From: Candidatus Sabulitectum sp.
Lineage (GTDB): Bacteria; Fermentibacterota; Fermentibacteria; Fermentibacterales; Fermentibacteraceae
Reading direction: 5' to 3'
Length of the DNA: 6,317 nucleotides
Assembly (NCBI GenBank): GCA_023145935.1
Contig: JAGLDB010000111.1
Location: forward strand, 1-6,317
Of this stretch, positions 1-5,916 are shown one piece after another; position 1 is the stretch's first letter; each line of letters begins with the position of its first letter. The notes beneath the pieces were generated by a model, which was not told the origin of the DNA, did no database searches, and saw nothing but the letters and a program-made list of their open reading frames with translations. A program made the translations under genes and the position numbers.

Positions 1-194
1 CCCTGGCAGCAGTCCAGATGTGCTGCAACGCGAATCCCGCCCATCATGGCCATCATACTGGCTTCAGTATAACTGCTGCCTGTTGCCATTATACTGATTC
101 TGTTTACATTACCTGCTTCAATGCACTTTTGAATGGCAGCGTTAACATCAGGATGCATCCCTCCGTCATCAATTGTAACTGTAAGTTCTCTCAT
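1..194 (-). CDS. ChbG/HpnK (YdjC)-family carbohydrate deacetylase, N-terminal part
   Basis: The gene runs off the left edge, so only the first 64 residues are visible. They begin MRELTVTIDDGGMHPDVNAA and end IRVAAHLDCCQ. The layout fits the ChbG/HpnK (YdjC) fold: a first beta strand ending in a D-D-x-G metal-site motif (D9, D10; families usually read ADDFG), a helix with P-D-V-N-x-A-I, a beta strand after E-A-G, and then an A-H-L-D segment (H59) where the family has GvHl with its metal-binding His. Known members are metal-dependent deacetylases of N-acetylated sugars, such as chitooligosaccharides (ChbG) or N-acetylglucosaminyl bacteriohopanetetrol (HpnK). The start ATG overlaps the stop of the upstream rSAM gene as ATGA, and the purine-rich AGGTGAGGAG lies just before it, which supports this start and translational coupling. 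The phenylalanine of ADDFG is replaced by Gly, so a divergent subfamily is possible. The substrate and the remaining catalytic residues cannot be seen. Confidence 0.78.
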   Translation of the reverse strand, partial: MRELTVTIDDGGMHPDVNAAIQKCIEAGNVNRISIMATGSSYTEASMMAMMGGIRVAAHLDCCQ

Positions 195-1564
195 ACTCTC
201 CTCACCTTCAGCATGGTTCTTTTAAAATTACGAGGTCCCAGAACCGTGCGTATTGTCTTCAGTATTCTTGCCGGACGGGCATAAAATTTCCAGAAGGCAT
301 TTCTCTTAAGTTTTTCTATCTGTTCCGGAGTAATTCCATCCAGGTCGTACACACTCTTGTGAAAACAGTCAAACTCCGAGTAATCAGCGTTTATCAAATT
401 CTTTGACATCTCCCACAGTTCCGTATGCGGAAAAGGCGTGGTAATATCAAAAAGAGCATCGTCAAATGGTTCACTTGCAGCGAAATCAATTGTTAGTTTC
501 ATCTCTTCAACTGTTTCTCCCGGAGCTCCCAGCATGAAATAACCCTGTACGAATATACCTTTGGAGTTACACATACGCAGGGCACTTCTTACGCCTTCAA
601 CAGTTATACCTTTTCTGTAAATATCATCAAGAACTCTCTGGGAAGCCGACTCAACTCCCATGTTAACCTTGGATAGACCTGCATCGACCATTGTGTCCAG
701 AAGCTCTTCTGTAAGAAGGTCCGCCCTGACATTGCAGCACCACTTCAGTTTTAGTCCTTCGCTGTTCATCAGAGAACAGATATCAGTTACCCACGGGTGA
801 TCTACAATAAAAGTGGAATCTTCAAACATGAACCCGTCTATTGAATACTTTTTCACCAGGTACTTCAGCTCACTCACAATAGATTCCGGAGAACGCTTGC
901 GCATTTTCTTCCCGAATATCTCAGATAATGTGGGCTGGCAGAATGTACAGGTGTAAGGACAGCCACGGGTACCCATAATTGTTGTGCCCTTCAGACCAGG
1001 ATCGACCCTGTCCATGGAATACCATGTACGAAAGTACTTGTCCATATCAAAAATGTCTCTGTCTGGAAGAGGAAGAGTGTCGAGATCCCGTACAAGCAGT
1101 CGGCCGGGAACAAGAAACGGCTTTCCATCCTTCATAAAACATGCGCCGGGAATCATTTCAAGGTCAGTTCCCTGAACAAGCAATTTGAATGCTATTTCTC
1201 CCTCACCTGCATAGACCAGGTCAGCTCCGGAAGTTTCCAGGGTCTCCACTGGAAGAACTGTTGCATGAGGACCGCCAATGATCAGGGAAACATCTGATGA
1301 GTACTTCCGGATAACTTCACAGGCAGTAAGTGCAGCCCTGATCTGCGGGGTTACGACTGTTATGGAAACAGTATCCGGCTTGAATTTATCAAGCATTTCG
1401 CTTAGATGCTTAAATGGTTTCTTCTGAAATGACATATCGCAGATGGAAGTTTCAGCACCATTCTGCTTTGCCACCGCAGAGAGCATGGCAATTCCCAGAG
1501 GTGGTTGACCGGATGGATACCGAGTCTCAGGGAAGACAAAAAGAATCCGCTTCATTCTATTCAC
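191..1564 (-). CDS. B12-binding domain radical SAM protein (second of the operon)
   Basis: A 457-residue protein with the class B radical SAM layout. Residues 1 to about 145 form a Rossmann-like cobalamin-binding domain (PPLG at 21-24, IIGGPHAT at 95-102, YAGEGE at 118-123). A linker follows with L-P-x-P-D-R-D near 164-170. The radical SAM core starts at GTRGCPYTCTFC, with the 4Fe-4S ligands C202, C206 and C209 in a CX3CX2C motif. Further core signatures are FEDSTF at 247-252, GVESAS at 303-308 and LGAPGET at 345-351. The C-terminus is basic and contains FYARP at 427-431. The DxHxxG cobalamin motif is absent, as in many class B enzymes, so cobalamin would bind without a His ligand. The family performs methylations, ring contractions and other radical chemistry on lipids, cofactors and natural products; the substrate here is unknown. 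Its start overlaps the stop of the glycosyltransferase gene by one base, and its stop overlaps the deacetylase start. A GTG start at 1564 is preferred over the ATG three codons downstream because of Shine-Dalgarno spacing. Confidence 0.92.
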   Translation of the reverse strand: MNRMKRILFVFPETRYPSGQPPLGIAMLSAVAKQNGAETSICDMSFQKKPFKHLSEMLDKFKPDTVSITVVTPQIRAALTACEVIRKYSSDVSLIIGGPHATVLPVETLETSGADLVYAGEGEIAFKLLVQGTDLEMIPGACFMKDGKPFLVPGRLLVRDLDTLPLPDRDIFDMDKYFRTWYSMDRVDPGLKGTTIMGTRGCPYTCTFCQPTLSEIFGKKMRKRSPESIVSELKYLVKKYSIDGFMFEDSTFIVDHPWVTDICSLMNSEGLKLKWCCNVRADLLTEELLDTMVDAGLSKVNMGVESASQRVLDDIYRKGITVEGVRSALRMCNSKGIFVQGYFMLGAPGETVEEMKLTIDFAASEPFDDALFDITTPFPHTELWEMSKNLINADYSEFDCFHKSVYDLDGITPEQIEKLKRNAFWKFYARPARILKTIRTVLGPRNFKRTMLKVRRV

Positions 1565-2877
1565 TATTTACCTTTCCTGCAGCAGCTTCCAAGTGAAACT
1601 CCTATTAAGAACACAGCATCAACAGGCAAACGATATCGAACCCCTCCGTGTGCCATGGCATGCACAAGAAGATACAAAACAAAAAGAACAAAGAAAAACA
1701 CAGCTTCGGGATGAGAGCGGTTACGCCACAGACCAATTACTCCGAACAACAGCAATGGGTAGAACATAAGGCCTGCAGCTCTGCCCCGTACACCAAGCGT
1801 GCTGCCTCCCGGGGAAAGAAAACCTCTGGTTCTGTTCCACACCAGCCAGGCCATAAGTTTAGGATTACTAAGCACATATTCTTTACCCGCCTGCCCCAGA
1901 ATCCTGCTTCTTGCAAATTCGCCGGATATGGAATCAACAGACAGATATTCAAGAAGATGAGTATTATTAACTACAATGTTGTCAGGTACATAAATTCCCT
2001 CAACTGCAAGAATCGAAGGGTCATTTCTGGTGAGCAGATTAAGAACTCCCTTTGTTGGCATCAGCACGGGCTCACCCATGGATATCCAGTTCCGGACAAG
2101 CCATGGTGAAACTGCGATCATGAAACCCGCTGAGTAAAAAAGAAGAGCTTTCCACTGTTTTCTCCATGCGAGATATGCCAGTTGAAATGGAATAAGAAAA
2201 AACGCAGTGGCTCTTATAAGGAAGAAAACTCCTGTGGAGATCCCTGCAAGAAGTCCCCTGTTCTCTCCTCTTCCTGCTGCTAAAACATACATGGAAGATA
2301 TCATCAGCATGGCAAAATGAGCTGTTTCGCTCATGGCATAGGCTGAGTAGTAGACGTAAGGAGGGTAAATTGCCCAGAGAATCCCTGCCATAAGACCCGC
2401 TTCAGCTCCCCAGACTTTCTTTACAAGTTTCCAAACTGCAAATGCTCCGCCGAGGGCGAAAAACAGATTCAACGAAAAAACCGATCCGCTTACACCACCG
2501 AAAAGACGGAAAAAGACTCCCAGTAGAACAGGATACCCCGGCTCCATTACCGCAGTTGGTGTTTCTACCGGAGCAAGACCAAACACATAATCATCTTCAG
2601 CGGTCCATAGAGGCTGAGGATCATTGATGCCGGTAAGAAGATTCTTTACCAGACCCTCATCCGCAGAGAATGAAAGACCATCCCCCTGTGCAATCCGAGC
2701 AGCCATGCGAATGTAAAGCGGTTGATCCCTGGAGGGATCCGGCAACTCACCGCCCAGATAGAAGAAAAGAAGCATACGAGGCAGAATTACAGCAGCGAAT
2801 ATCACTGGAATCGCCCAGGGAAGAAGAGGTGCCAGATACCTGTTCACGGTACATACTTTTGTGTTACTATCTGTCAT
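1564..2877 (-). CDS. GT-C fold glycosyltransferase, GT39/ArnT-like (PMT_2 type) integral membrane protein
   Basis: A 437-residue polytopic inner-membrane protein with roughly nine or ten hydrophobic segments, the first at about 18-40. The sequence carries the marks of polyprenyl-phosphate-sugar-dependent GT-C transferases. An acidic residue sits in the first periplasmic loop followed by a conserved Tyr (D51 in SRDQPLY), and A-x-R-I-A-Q-G-D-G-L-S follows it. PGYPVLLG lies at 113-120, SPWLVRNW at 257-264, and a near C-terminal HGGVRYRLP at 410-418, the common RYRLP signature of this superfamily. Family members move a sugar from a lipid-phosphate donor to a lipid A, glycolipid, glycan or protein acceptor on the outer face of the membrane. 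Donor and acceptor cannot be read from the sequence. The gene lies between two rSAM genes, 2 nt after one and overlapping the next by 1 nt, so it is probably part of the same pathway. The protein is somewhat shorter than ArnT (about 550 residues), lacking a large C-terminal periplasmic domain, which is usual for bacterial PMT_2 proteins. Confidence 0.85.
   Translation of the reverse strand: MTDSNTKVCTVNRYLAPLLPWAIPVIFAAVILPRMLLFFYLGGELPDPSRDQPLYIRMAARIAQGDGLSFSADEGLVKNLLTGINDPQPLWTAEDDYVFGLAPVETPTAVMEPGYPVLLGVFFRLFGGVSGSVFSLNLFFALGGAFAVWKLVKKVWGAEAGLMAGILWAIYPPYVYYSAYAMSETAHFAMLMISSMYVLAAGRGENRGLLAGISTGVFFLIRATAFFLIPFQLAYLAWRKQWKALLFYSAGFMIAVSPWLVRNWISMGEPVLMPTKGVLNLLTRNDPSILAVEGIYVPDNIVVNNTHLLEYLSVDSISGEFARSRILGQAGKEYVLSNPKLMAWLVWNRTRGFLSPGGSTLGVRGRAAGLMFYPLLLFGVIGLWRNRSHPEAVFFFVLFVLYLLVHAMAHGGVRYRLPVDAVFLIGVSLGSCCRKGK
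1571..1578 (-). promoter_or_regulatory. Ribosome binding site deciding the GTG start of the second rSAM gene
   Basis: AGGAAAGG on the minus strand ends six bases before GTG (1564-1562) but fifteen bases before the alternative ATG (1555-1553). The spacing favours the GTG start. The site lies inside the last codons of the glycosyltransferase gene, whose TAG stop shares its G with the GTG. Confidence 0.6.
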
Positions 2878-2879
2878 TA

Positions 2880-4292
2880 TCAGTTTCTGGCCAGCACAGA
2901 TGTAAGGAACGCTTTCACATCATGAAACAATCCCCTGAACCCATGCAGCTTGAAGTGCTTCCAAAGAAGAACCGGTATCCTGGTAAAGGGTTTTTTAAGC
3001 AGATAGCTTCTTCCTATGGTTCCCTGTGCCCAATCGCGAAGCTCGATCAATTCACTGCGGGTAAAATCTGTCAGATTCACCAGTAACTCATCTGCTGCAT
3101 TCATTTTAAGAAGGAATTCCTCCACATCTGTAATCAAACCTTTATCCAGGGCCATGTTGTAGATCGCTGTTCCGGGGTAAGGTGTAACAAAAAGCATTGG
3201 AGCAGTTATGTCTGCCTTCCGGCAGAAGTCAACAGTCTGTTTAACTGTCTCACGGGTCTCGCCGAACATCCCGATTATGAAGCTTCCTTCCGCGTGTATA
3301 CCAACCGACTCTGTAAGCACCACGGCATCGAGACACTGTCGAGCGGTAACTCCCCTCTGCATCGTCTCAAGCATACTGTCGCTGCCTGATTCGATACCGT
3401 AGGATATCCAGTCACAACCAGCATCCTTCATGGTTTCAAGCAATTCCCTGTCAACTGTATTCACCCTGCCCAGGCATGACCATTTGATTCCCGGAAGTTT
3501 TTCCTTCATCAAGGCACAAGTTTTCATTACAAATTCTCTGTCACTGGTGAAAAGGTCATCAGGAAAGCCTGTATACTGAATATCGTACCTGCTCACAAGC
3601 TCTTCCAGCTCTGCCACTATGGCTTCAGGCGATCTCCGTCTTACACTTCTACCATAGATTCTGTAGCAATACACGCAATTGAACGGACATCCCCGGCTGG
3701 CCAGAGTCTCCAGATGTCTTACTTTCTTCTGCCTGTGATCAATGCTCGATACATAGTTTTCTACTGGAAAGAGATCCCATGCAGGCCAGGGCAGAGAATC
3801 CAGATCGAAAATTGGTTCGCGAGGCGATGATTTTACAAGCACACCGTCTTTGTCCAGCCACGCAATACCCGGTACCTGCTGCCAGTCAGTACCTTTTTCA
3901 ACAGCGTCAACCAGCTCGACTGAAGTTAATTCTCCCTCTCCCAGCACAACACAGTCAAGACCACATGACTTCAGGTAGATTTCAGGGACAGTTGTAACCC
4001 CGCTGTTACCCGCTGTCATGAAGACACCTGGCATCTCTTTTCTGATCAGAGCCGACAGATCGCGGACATAACGGAATCTAGTCACCATGCCTCCGAAGGC
4101 AACCATTCCGGGAGATGATTGTACAGTGCGAAGTACAGCCTCTTTCACCGACAACCTGTCGCCCTCCATGTCGACCACTGTAACATCATGTCCTGCTTTT
4201 AATAATGATGAAGCAACATAGGCGAGGCCAAAAGGGAAATACAGTGAATGCTGCTCTTCCCCGTAACTGGGATACACCAGTGTAACTCTCAT
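2880..4292 (-). CDS. B12-binding domain radical SAM protein (first of the operon)
   Basis: A 470-residue class B radical SAM protein. The N-terminal cobalamin-binding domain (about 1-150) shows the opening V-T-L-V-Y-P-S-Y, FPFGLAYVAS at 19-28, VVDMEGD at 39-45 and VVLGEGE at 115-121; DxHxxG is absent. The linker has LDSLPWPAWDLFP at 164-176. The radical SAM core begins at ASRGCPFNCVYC with 4Fe-4S ligands C202, C206 and C209, and includes FPDDLF at 243-248, GIESGS at 299-304 and IIGMFGET at 339-346. The C-terminus is basic and partly amphipathic (about 428-470), consistent with membrane association, as is common in enzymes acting on lipids. It is the first gene of a leftward operon, and its start ATG is preceded by AAGGATGGGGAG. 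It is clearly paralogous to the second rSAM gene, with iron-sulfur cysteines at the same residue numbers, but is divergent in most of its sequence, so the two probably do different reactions or act on different substrates. The reaction is not predictable from the sequence. Confidence 0.92.
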   Translation of the reverse strand: MRVTLVYPSYGEEQHSLYFPFGLAYVASSLLKAGHDVTVVDMEGDRLSVKEAVLRTVQSSPGMVAFGGMVTRFRYVRDLSALIRKEMPGVFMTAGNSGVTTVPEIYLKSCGLDCVVLGEGELTSVELVDAVEKGTDWQQVPGIAWLDKDGVLVKSSPREPIFDLDSLPWPAWDLFPVENYVSSIDHRQKKVRHLETLASRGCPFNCVYCYRIYGRSVRRRSPEAIVAELEELVSRYDIQYTGFPDDLFTSDREFVMKTCALMKEKLPGIKWSCLGRVNTVDRELLETMKDAGCDWISYGIESGSDSMLETMQRGVTARQCLDAVVLTESVGIHAEGSFIIGMFGETRETVKQTVDFCRKADITAPMLFVTPYPGTAIYNMALDKGLITDVEEFLLKMNAADELLVNLTDFTRSELIELRDWAQGTIGRSYLLKKPFTRIPVLLWKHFKLHGFRGLFHDVKAFLTSVLARN

Positions 4293-4327
4293 TTCTCCCC
4301 ATCCTTAAATCGTTTTTCCATCCGCCA

Positions 4328-4356
4328 ATAATCGCATATTTTTGCCCTCAGGTAAA
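4328..4356 (-). promoter_or_regulatory. Candidate promoter for the leftward rSAM/glycosyltransferase operon
   Basis: Read on the minus strand, TTTACC (4356-4351) from the other arm of the inverted repeat is followed after exactly 17 nt by GATTAT (4333-4328; four of six to TATAAT). This mirrors the rightward candidate. The -10 match is modest, so it is tentative. Confidence 0.3.
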
Positions 4357-4368
4357 GGCTTCTTTACC
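4351..4368. repeat. Perfect inverted repeat in the divergent intergenic region (candidate operator)
   Basis: GGTAAAG-gctt-CTTTACC is a perfect 7-bp inverted repeat with a 4-base centre. It lies near the middle of the 126-nt gap between divergently transcribed genes. It is not followed by a T-run in either direction, so it does not look like a terminator. Its position, overlapping the candidate -35 element on each strand, suggests a binding site for a dimeric regulator, but no known regulator consensus is recognised. Confidence 0.5.
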
Positions 4369-4391
4369 ATGCCGAATAAAGGAATTACATT
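4363..4391 (+). promoter_or_regulatory. Candidate promoter for the SH3-like protein gene
   Basis: A TTTACC -35-like hexamer (4363-4368; four of six to TTGACA) is followed after 17 nt by TACATT (4386-4391; four of six to TATAAT). Transcription would start near 4398, giving a short leader before the Shine-Dalgarno AAGGGAG (4406-4412). The match is moderate and rests on consensus similarity only. Confidence 0.35.
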
Positions 4392-4418
4392 AGAGTACAA
4401 AAGCGAAGGGAGTTACAG

Positions 4419-4934
4419 ATGGAATTCCAGAAAATACGGGCCATAATACTGATTGCATTTCTCACAACAAGTGCGGTTGCTGTTTCTTTCACATCAGAAG
4501 AAACTACGGATACTTTTACACGACCGGACCCTGATTCTGATATCTGGGCTGAGCTACTTCCCGGAGAAGGAGTAAGCCTGGAAGTAAGAACTGAATCAGG
4601 CTGGCTGGGGTTCGATCCCGGTGTAGCTCAAGCGGCAAATACCTGCAGTTTCCGGTACAGATGGCTTCCTCCTGGCACAGCCACTGTTTCAGTGGAGGGA
4701 CTCCCGGTGGTATGGGCGCCCTCTCTGTATGTGTCCTACGCAATGACGCAGGTGGAAACCCCGGTTTACGCCGGACAGGACACAACTTCCACGCCTCTTG
4801 CGGTTATCCCTGCCAATTCGGCAGTGGCCATTGTGGGAATATCTGTAATCTGGTTCAGAGTTGATATGAACGACAGCCCTGAAGAAGTAGATATTCAGGG
4901 ATGGATACTCAGCGAAGCCATCTCCATCAACTGA
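4419..4934 (+). CDS. Secreted SH3-like domain protein
   Basis: A 171-residue protein of unknown specific function. Residues 1-21 are a signal peptide: a short basic start (MEFQKIRA), a hydrophobic stretch and an A-V-A cleavage motif at 19-21. This places the mature protein in the periplasm or outside the cell. The mature part appears to hold two beta-rich SH3b-like units. The first, about 42-83, has V-S-L-E-V-R-T-E-S-G-W-L-G-F. The second, about 113-168, starts V-Y-A-G-Q-D-T-T-S-T-P-L-A-V-I-P and ends with I-Q-G-W-I, the usual closing G-W of bacterial SH3 domains. Such domains bind cell-wall peptides or mediate protein contacts; no catalytic residues are visible. The start ATG has a good Shine-Dalgarno AAGGGAG with a 6-nt gap. 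It is transcribed away from the rSAM operon and is probably the first gene of a rightward unit. The assignment of the first SH3 unit is weaker than the second. Confidence 0.75.
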   Translation: MEFQKIRAIILIAFLTTSAVAVSFTSEETTDTFTRPDPDSDIWAELLPGEGVSLEVRTESGWLGFDPGVAQAANTCSFRYRWLPPGTATVSVEGLPVVWAPSLYVSYAMTQVETPVYAGQDTTSTPLAVIPANSAVAIVGISVIWFRVDMNDSPEEVDIQGWILSEAISIN

Positions 4935-5004
4935 GATAGGAAATGTAACACATTTATCAGCCATACTGTCCTGAAAACAACTACAGACAGAATAGAGAGT
5001 AATT

Positions 5005-5916
5005 TTGAAGAAAGATAAACACCCGCTGGTCCTTCTGCTTATCGCACTGGTATTCATCGGCATGGGATGCCTTGGCGGAATAGGAGCAAAGCTTCTACTG
5101 AGAACCGCCGGGATCCTGGATACCATTCCCGGCAGGATCATTCAGGTCACACTCTTCATTACTTTCACCACATACTTCTATCAACTTTACCTGAAAAAAT
5201 TTGAGCACAGATCCTCACAGGAGGAATACGGCACTAACCACTGGTTAAGTAAAGTTCTCCTGGGAATTGCTATTGGCTCCGGACTGATACTTGTTCAAGT
5301 TGGATTCCTGTGGATAACAGGCAACTACCGGATCACCGGGTTTCAACCGAGCCAGGATGTGATCAAGTACATTCTCTTAATGATACTCATCGGATTCATT
5401 GAAGAATTAATAACAAGGGGAATAATCTTCAGACTTGTTGAGAAATGGGCCGGCAGCATTATTGCCCTGGCAGTTGTCGCTGTTGAGGGTGGTCTTACCC
5501 ATGCCACAAACCCAAATGCAACCTTCTGGTCAAGCGTGGCAGTTGGCCTTGAGTTCGGTATTCTGATCACCCTGGTATACATGGCCACAAGAAATCTCTG
5601 GGTTGTCTCCGCTCTTCACTTCGCCTGGAACTTCACCATGGGGGGAATCTTTGACATAGCAGTCTCGGGTACAGATGCACAGAGTATCTTCAAAGCAACA
5701 CTTGAAGGCCCCCTCTGGCTCACCGGCGGCGCTTTCGGAATAGAAGCTGGAACACCAGCCGTTGTTATTACTATTATCTCAAGTACCATAATGATCTGCC
5801 ATTTTAAAAAGAACAACGGGTTCAAGCCACCTAGCTGGAGGAGAGATGATAAACAACTCAGTGGTAACAATTGCCCTGATAACATCCATGATCCTGATCA
5901 CTGCATGCGGCAGTAA
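5005..5916 (+). CDS. CPBP-family intramembrane metalloprotease homologue (CAAX/Abi type)
   Basis: A 303-residue multi-pass membrane protein with about seven or eight hydrophobic segments. It carries the CPBP motif set: EELITRG at 133-139 (the EExxxR motif, E133, E134, R138), a His at 166 in L-T-H-A-T-N in the second motif, and ALHFAWN at 203-209 giving HxxxN (H205, N209). These are the residues expected to bind metal and catalyse cleavage in Rce1-like enzymes. The usual Phe of the FxxxH motif is not present. Bacterial members process peptides, provide bacteriocin self-immunity or act as membrane chaperone-like proteins; the substrate here is unknown. TTG at 5005 is chosen as start because it keeps the first membrane segment (about 7-26); the next Met, at residue 20, lies inside that segment. 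AGAGAG (4994-4999) is a weak ribosome binding site. Family-typical sequence seems to end near residue 270 (GGAFGIEAG followed by a last hydrophobic helix). The hydrophilic 33-residue tail after it overlaps the next gene. Confidence 0.85.
   Translation: MKKDKHPLVLLLIALVFIGMGCLGGIGAKLLLRTAGILDTIPGRIIQVTLFITFTTYFYQLYLKKFEHRSSQEEYGTNHWLSKVLLGIAIGSGLILVQVGFLWITGNYRITGFQPSQDVIKYILLMILIGFIEELITRGIIFRLVEKWAGSIIALAVVAVEGGLTHATNPNATFWSSVAVGLEFGILITLVYMATRNLWVVSALHFAWNFTMGGIFDIAVSGTDAQSIFKATLEGPLWLTGGAFGIEAGTPAVVITIISSTIMICHFKKNNGFKPPSWRRDDKQLSGNNCPDNIHDPDHCMRQ
5837..5841 (+). promoter_or_regulatory. Strong Shine-Dalgarno fixing the lipoprotein start
   Basis: GGAGG, within GGAGGAGAG, lies 4 nt before the ATG at 5846 and inside the 3' end of the CPBP gene. 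It is the best ribosome binding site on the plus strand and supports a real start here despite the overlap. Confidence 0.65.

Noticed and set aside
18..284. Plus-strand open frame of 88 codons at the left edge
   Set aside because: The opposite strand carries the deacetylase start and the end of the rSAM gene with an ATGA overlap, which explains the region fully.
1648..2109. Plus-strand open frame of 153 codons
   Set aside because: It lies wholly antisense to the glycosyltransferase gene, its product is low in hydrophobic structure with no recognisable motif, and no Shine-Dalgarno is evident.
191..4292. Naming the rSAM genes hpnJ and the deacetylase hpnK
   Set aside because: The pathway logic is similar, but neither rSAM N-terminus resembles HpnJ as I remember it, the glycosyltransferase is not HpnI-like, and no hopanoid gene is in the window. 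Gene symbols would overstate the evidence.
4941..4955. Small inverted repeat AAATGT-aac-ACATTT just after the SH3-like gene, as a possible terminator
   Set aside because: The stem is only 6 bp, AT-rich, and no T-run follows. A real terminator would need a stronger stem, so the SH3-like and CPBP genes may be co-transcribed across the 70-nt gap.
4689..5141. Minus-strand open frame of 150 codons across the SH3-like/CPBP junction
   Set aside because: It is antisense to two well-supported genes, and the product is Cys/Arg/Ser-rich and typical of a shadow frame.
5005..5916. Reading the CPBP protein as a bacteriocin immunity or phage-defence (Abi) gene
   Set aside because: No bacteriocin precursor, transporter or defence gene is nearby, and CPBP homologues have many other roles.
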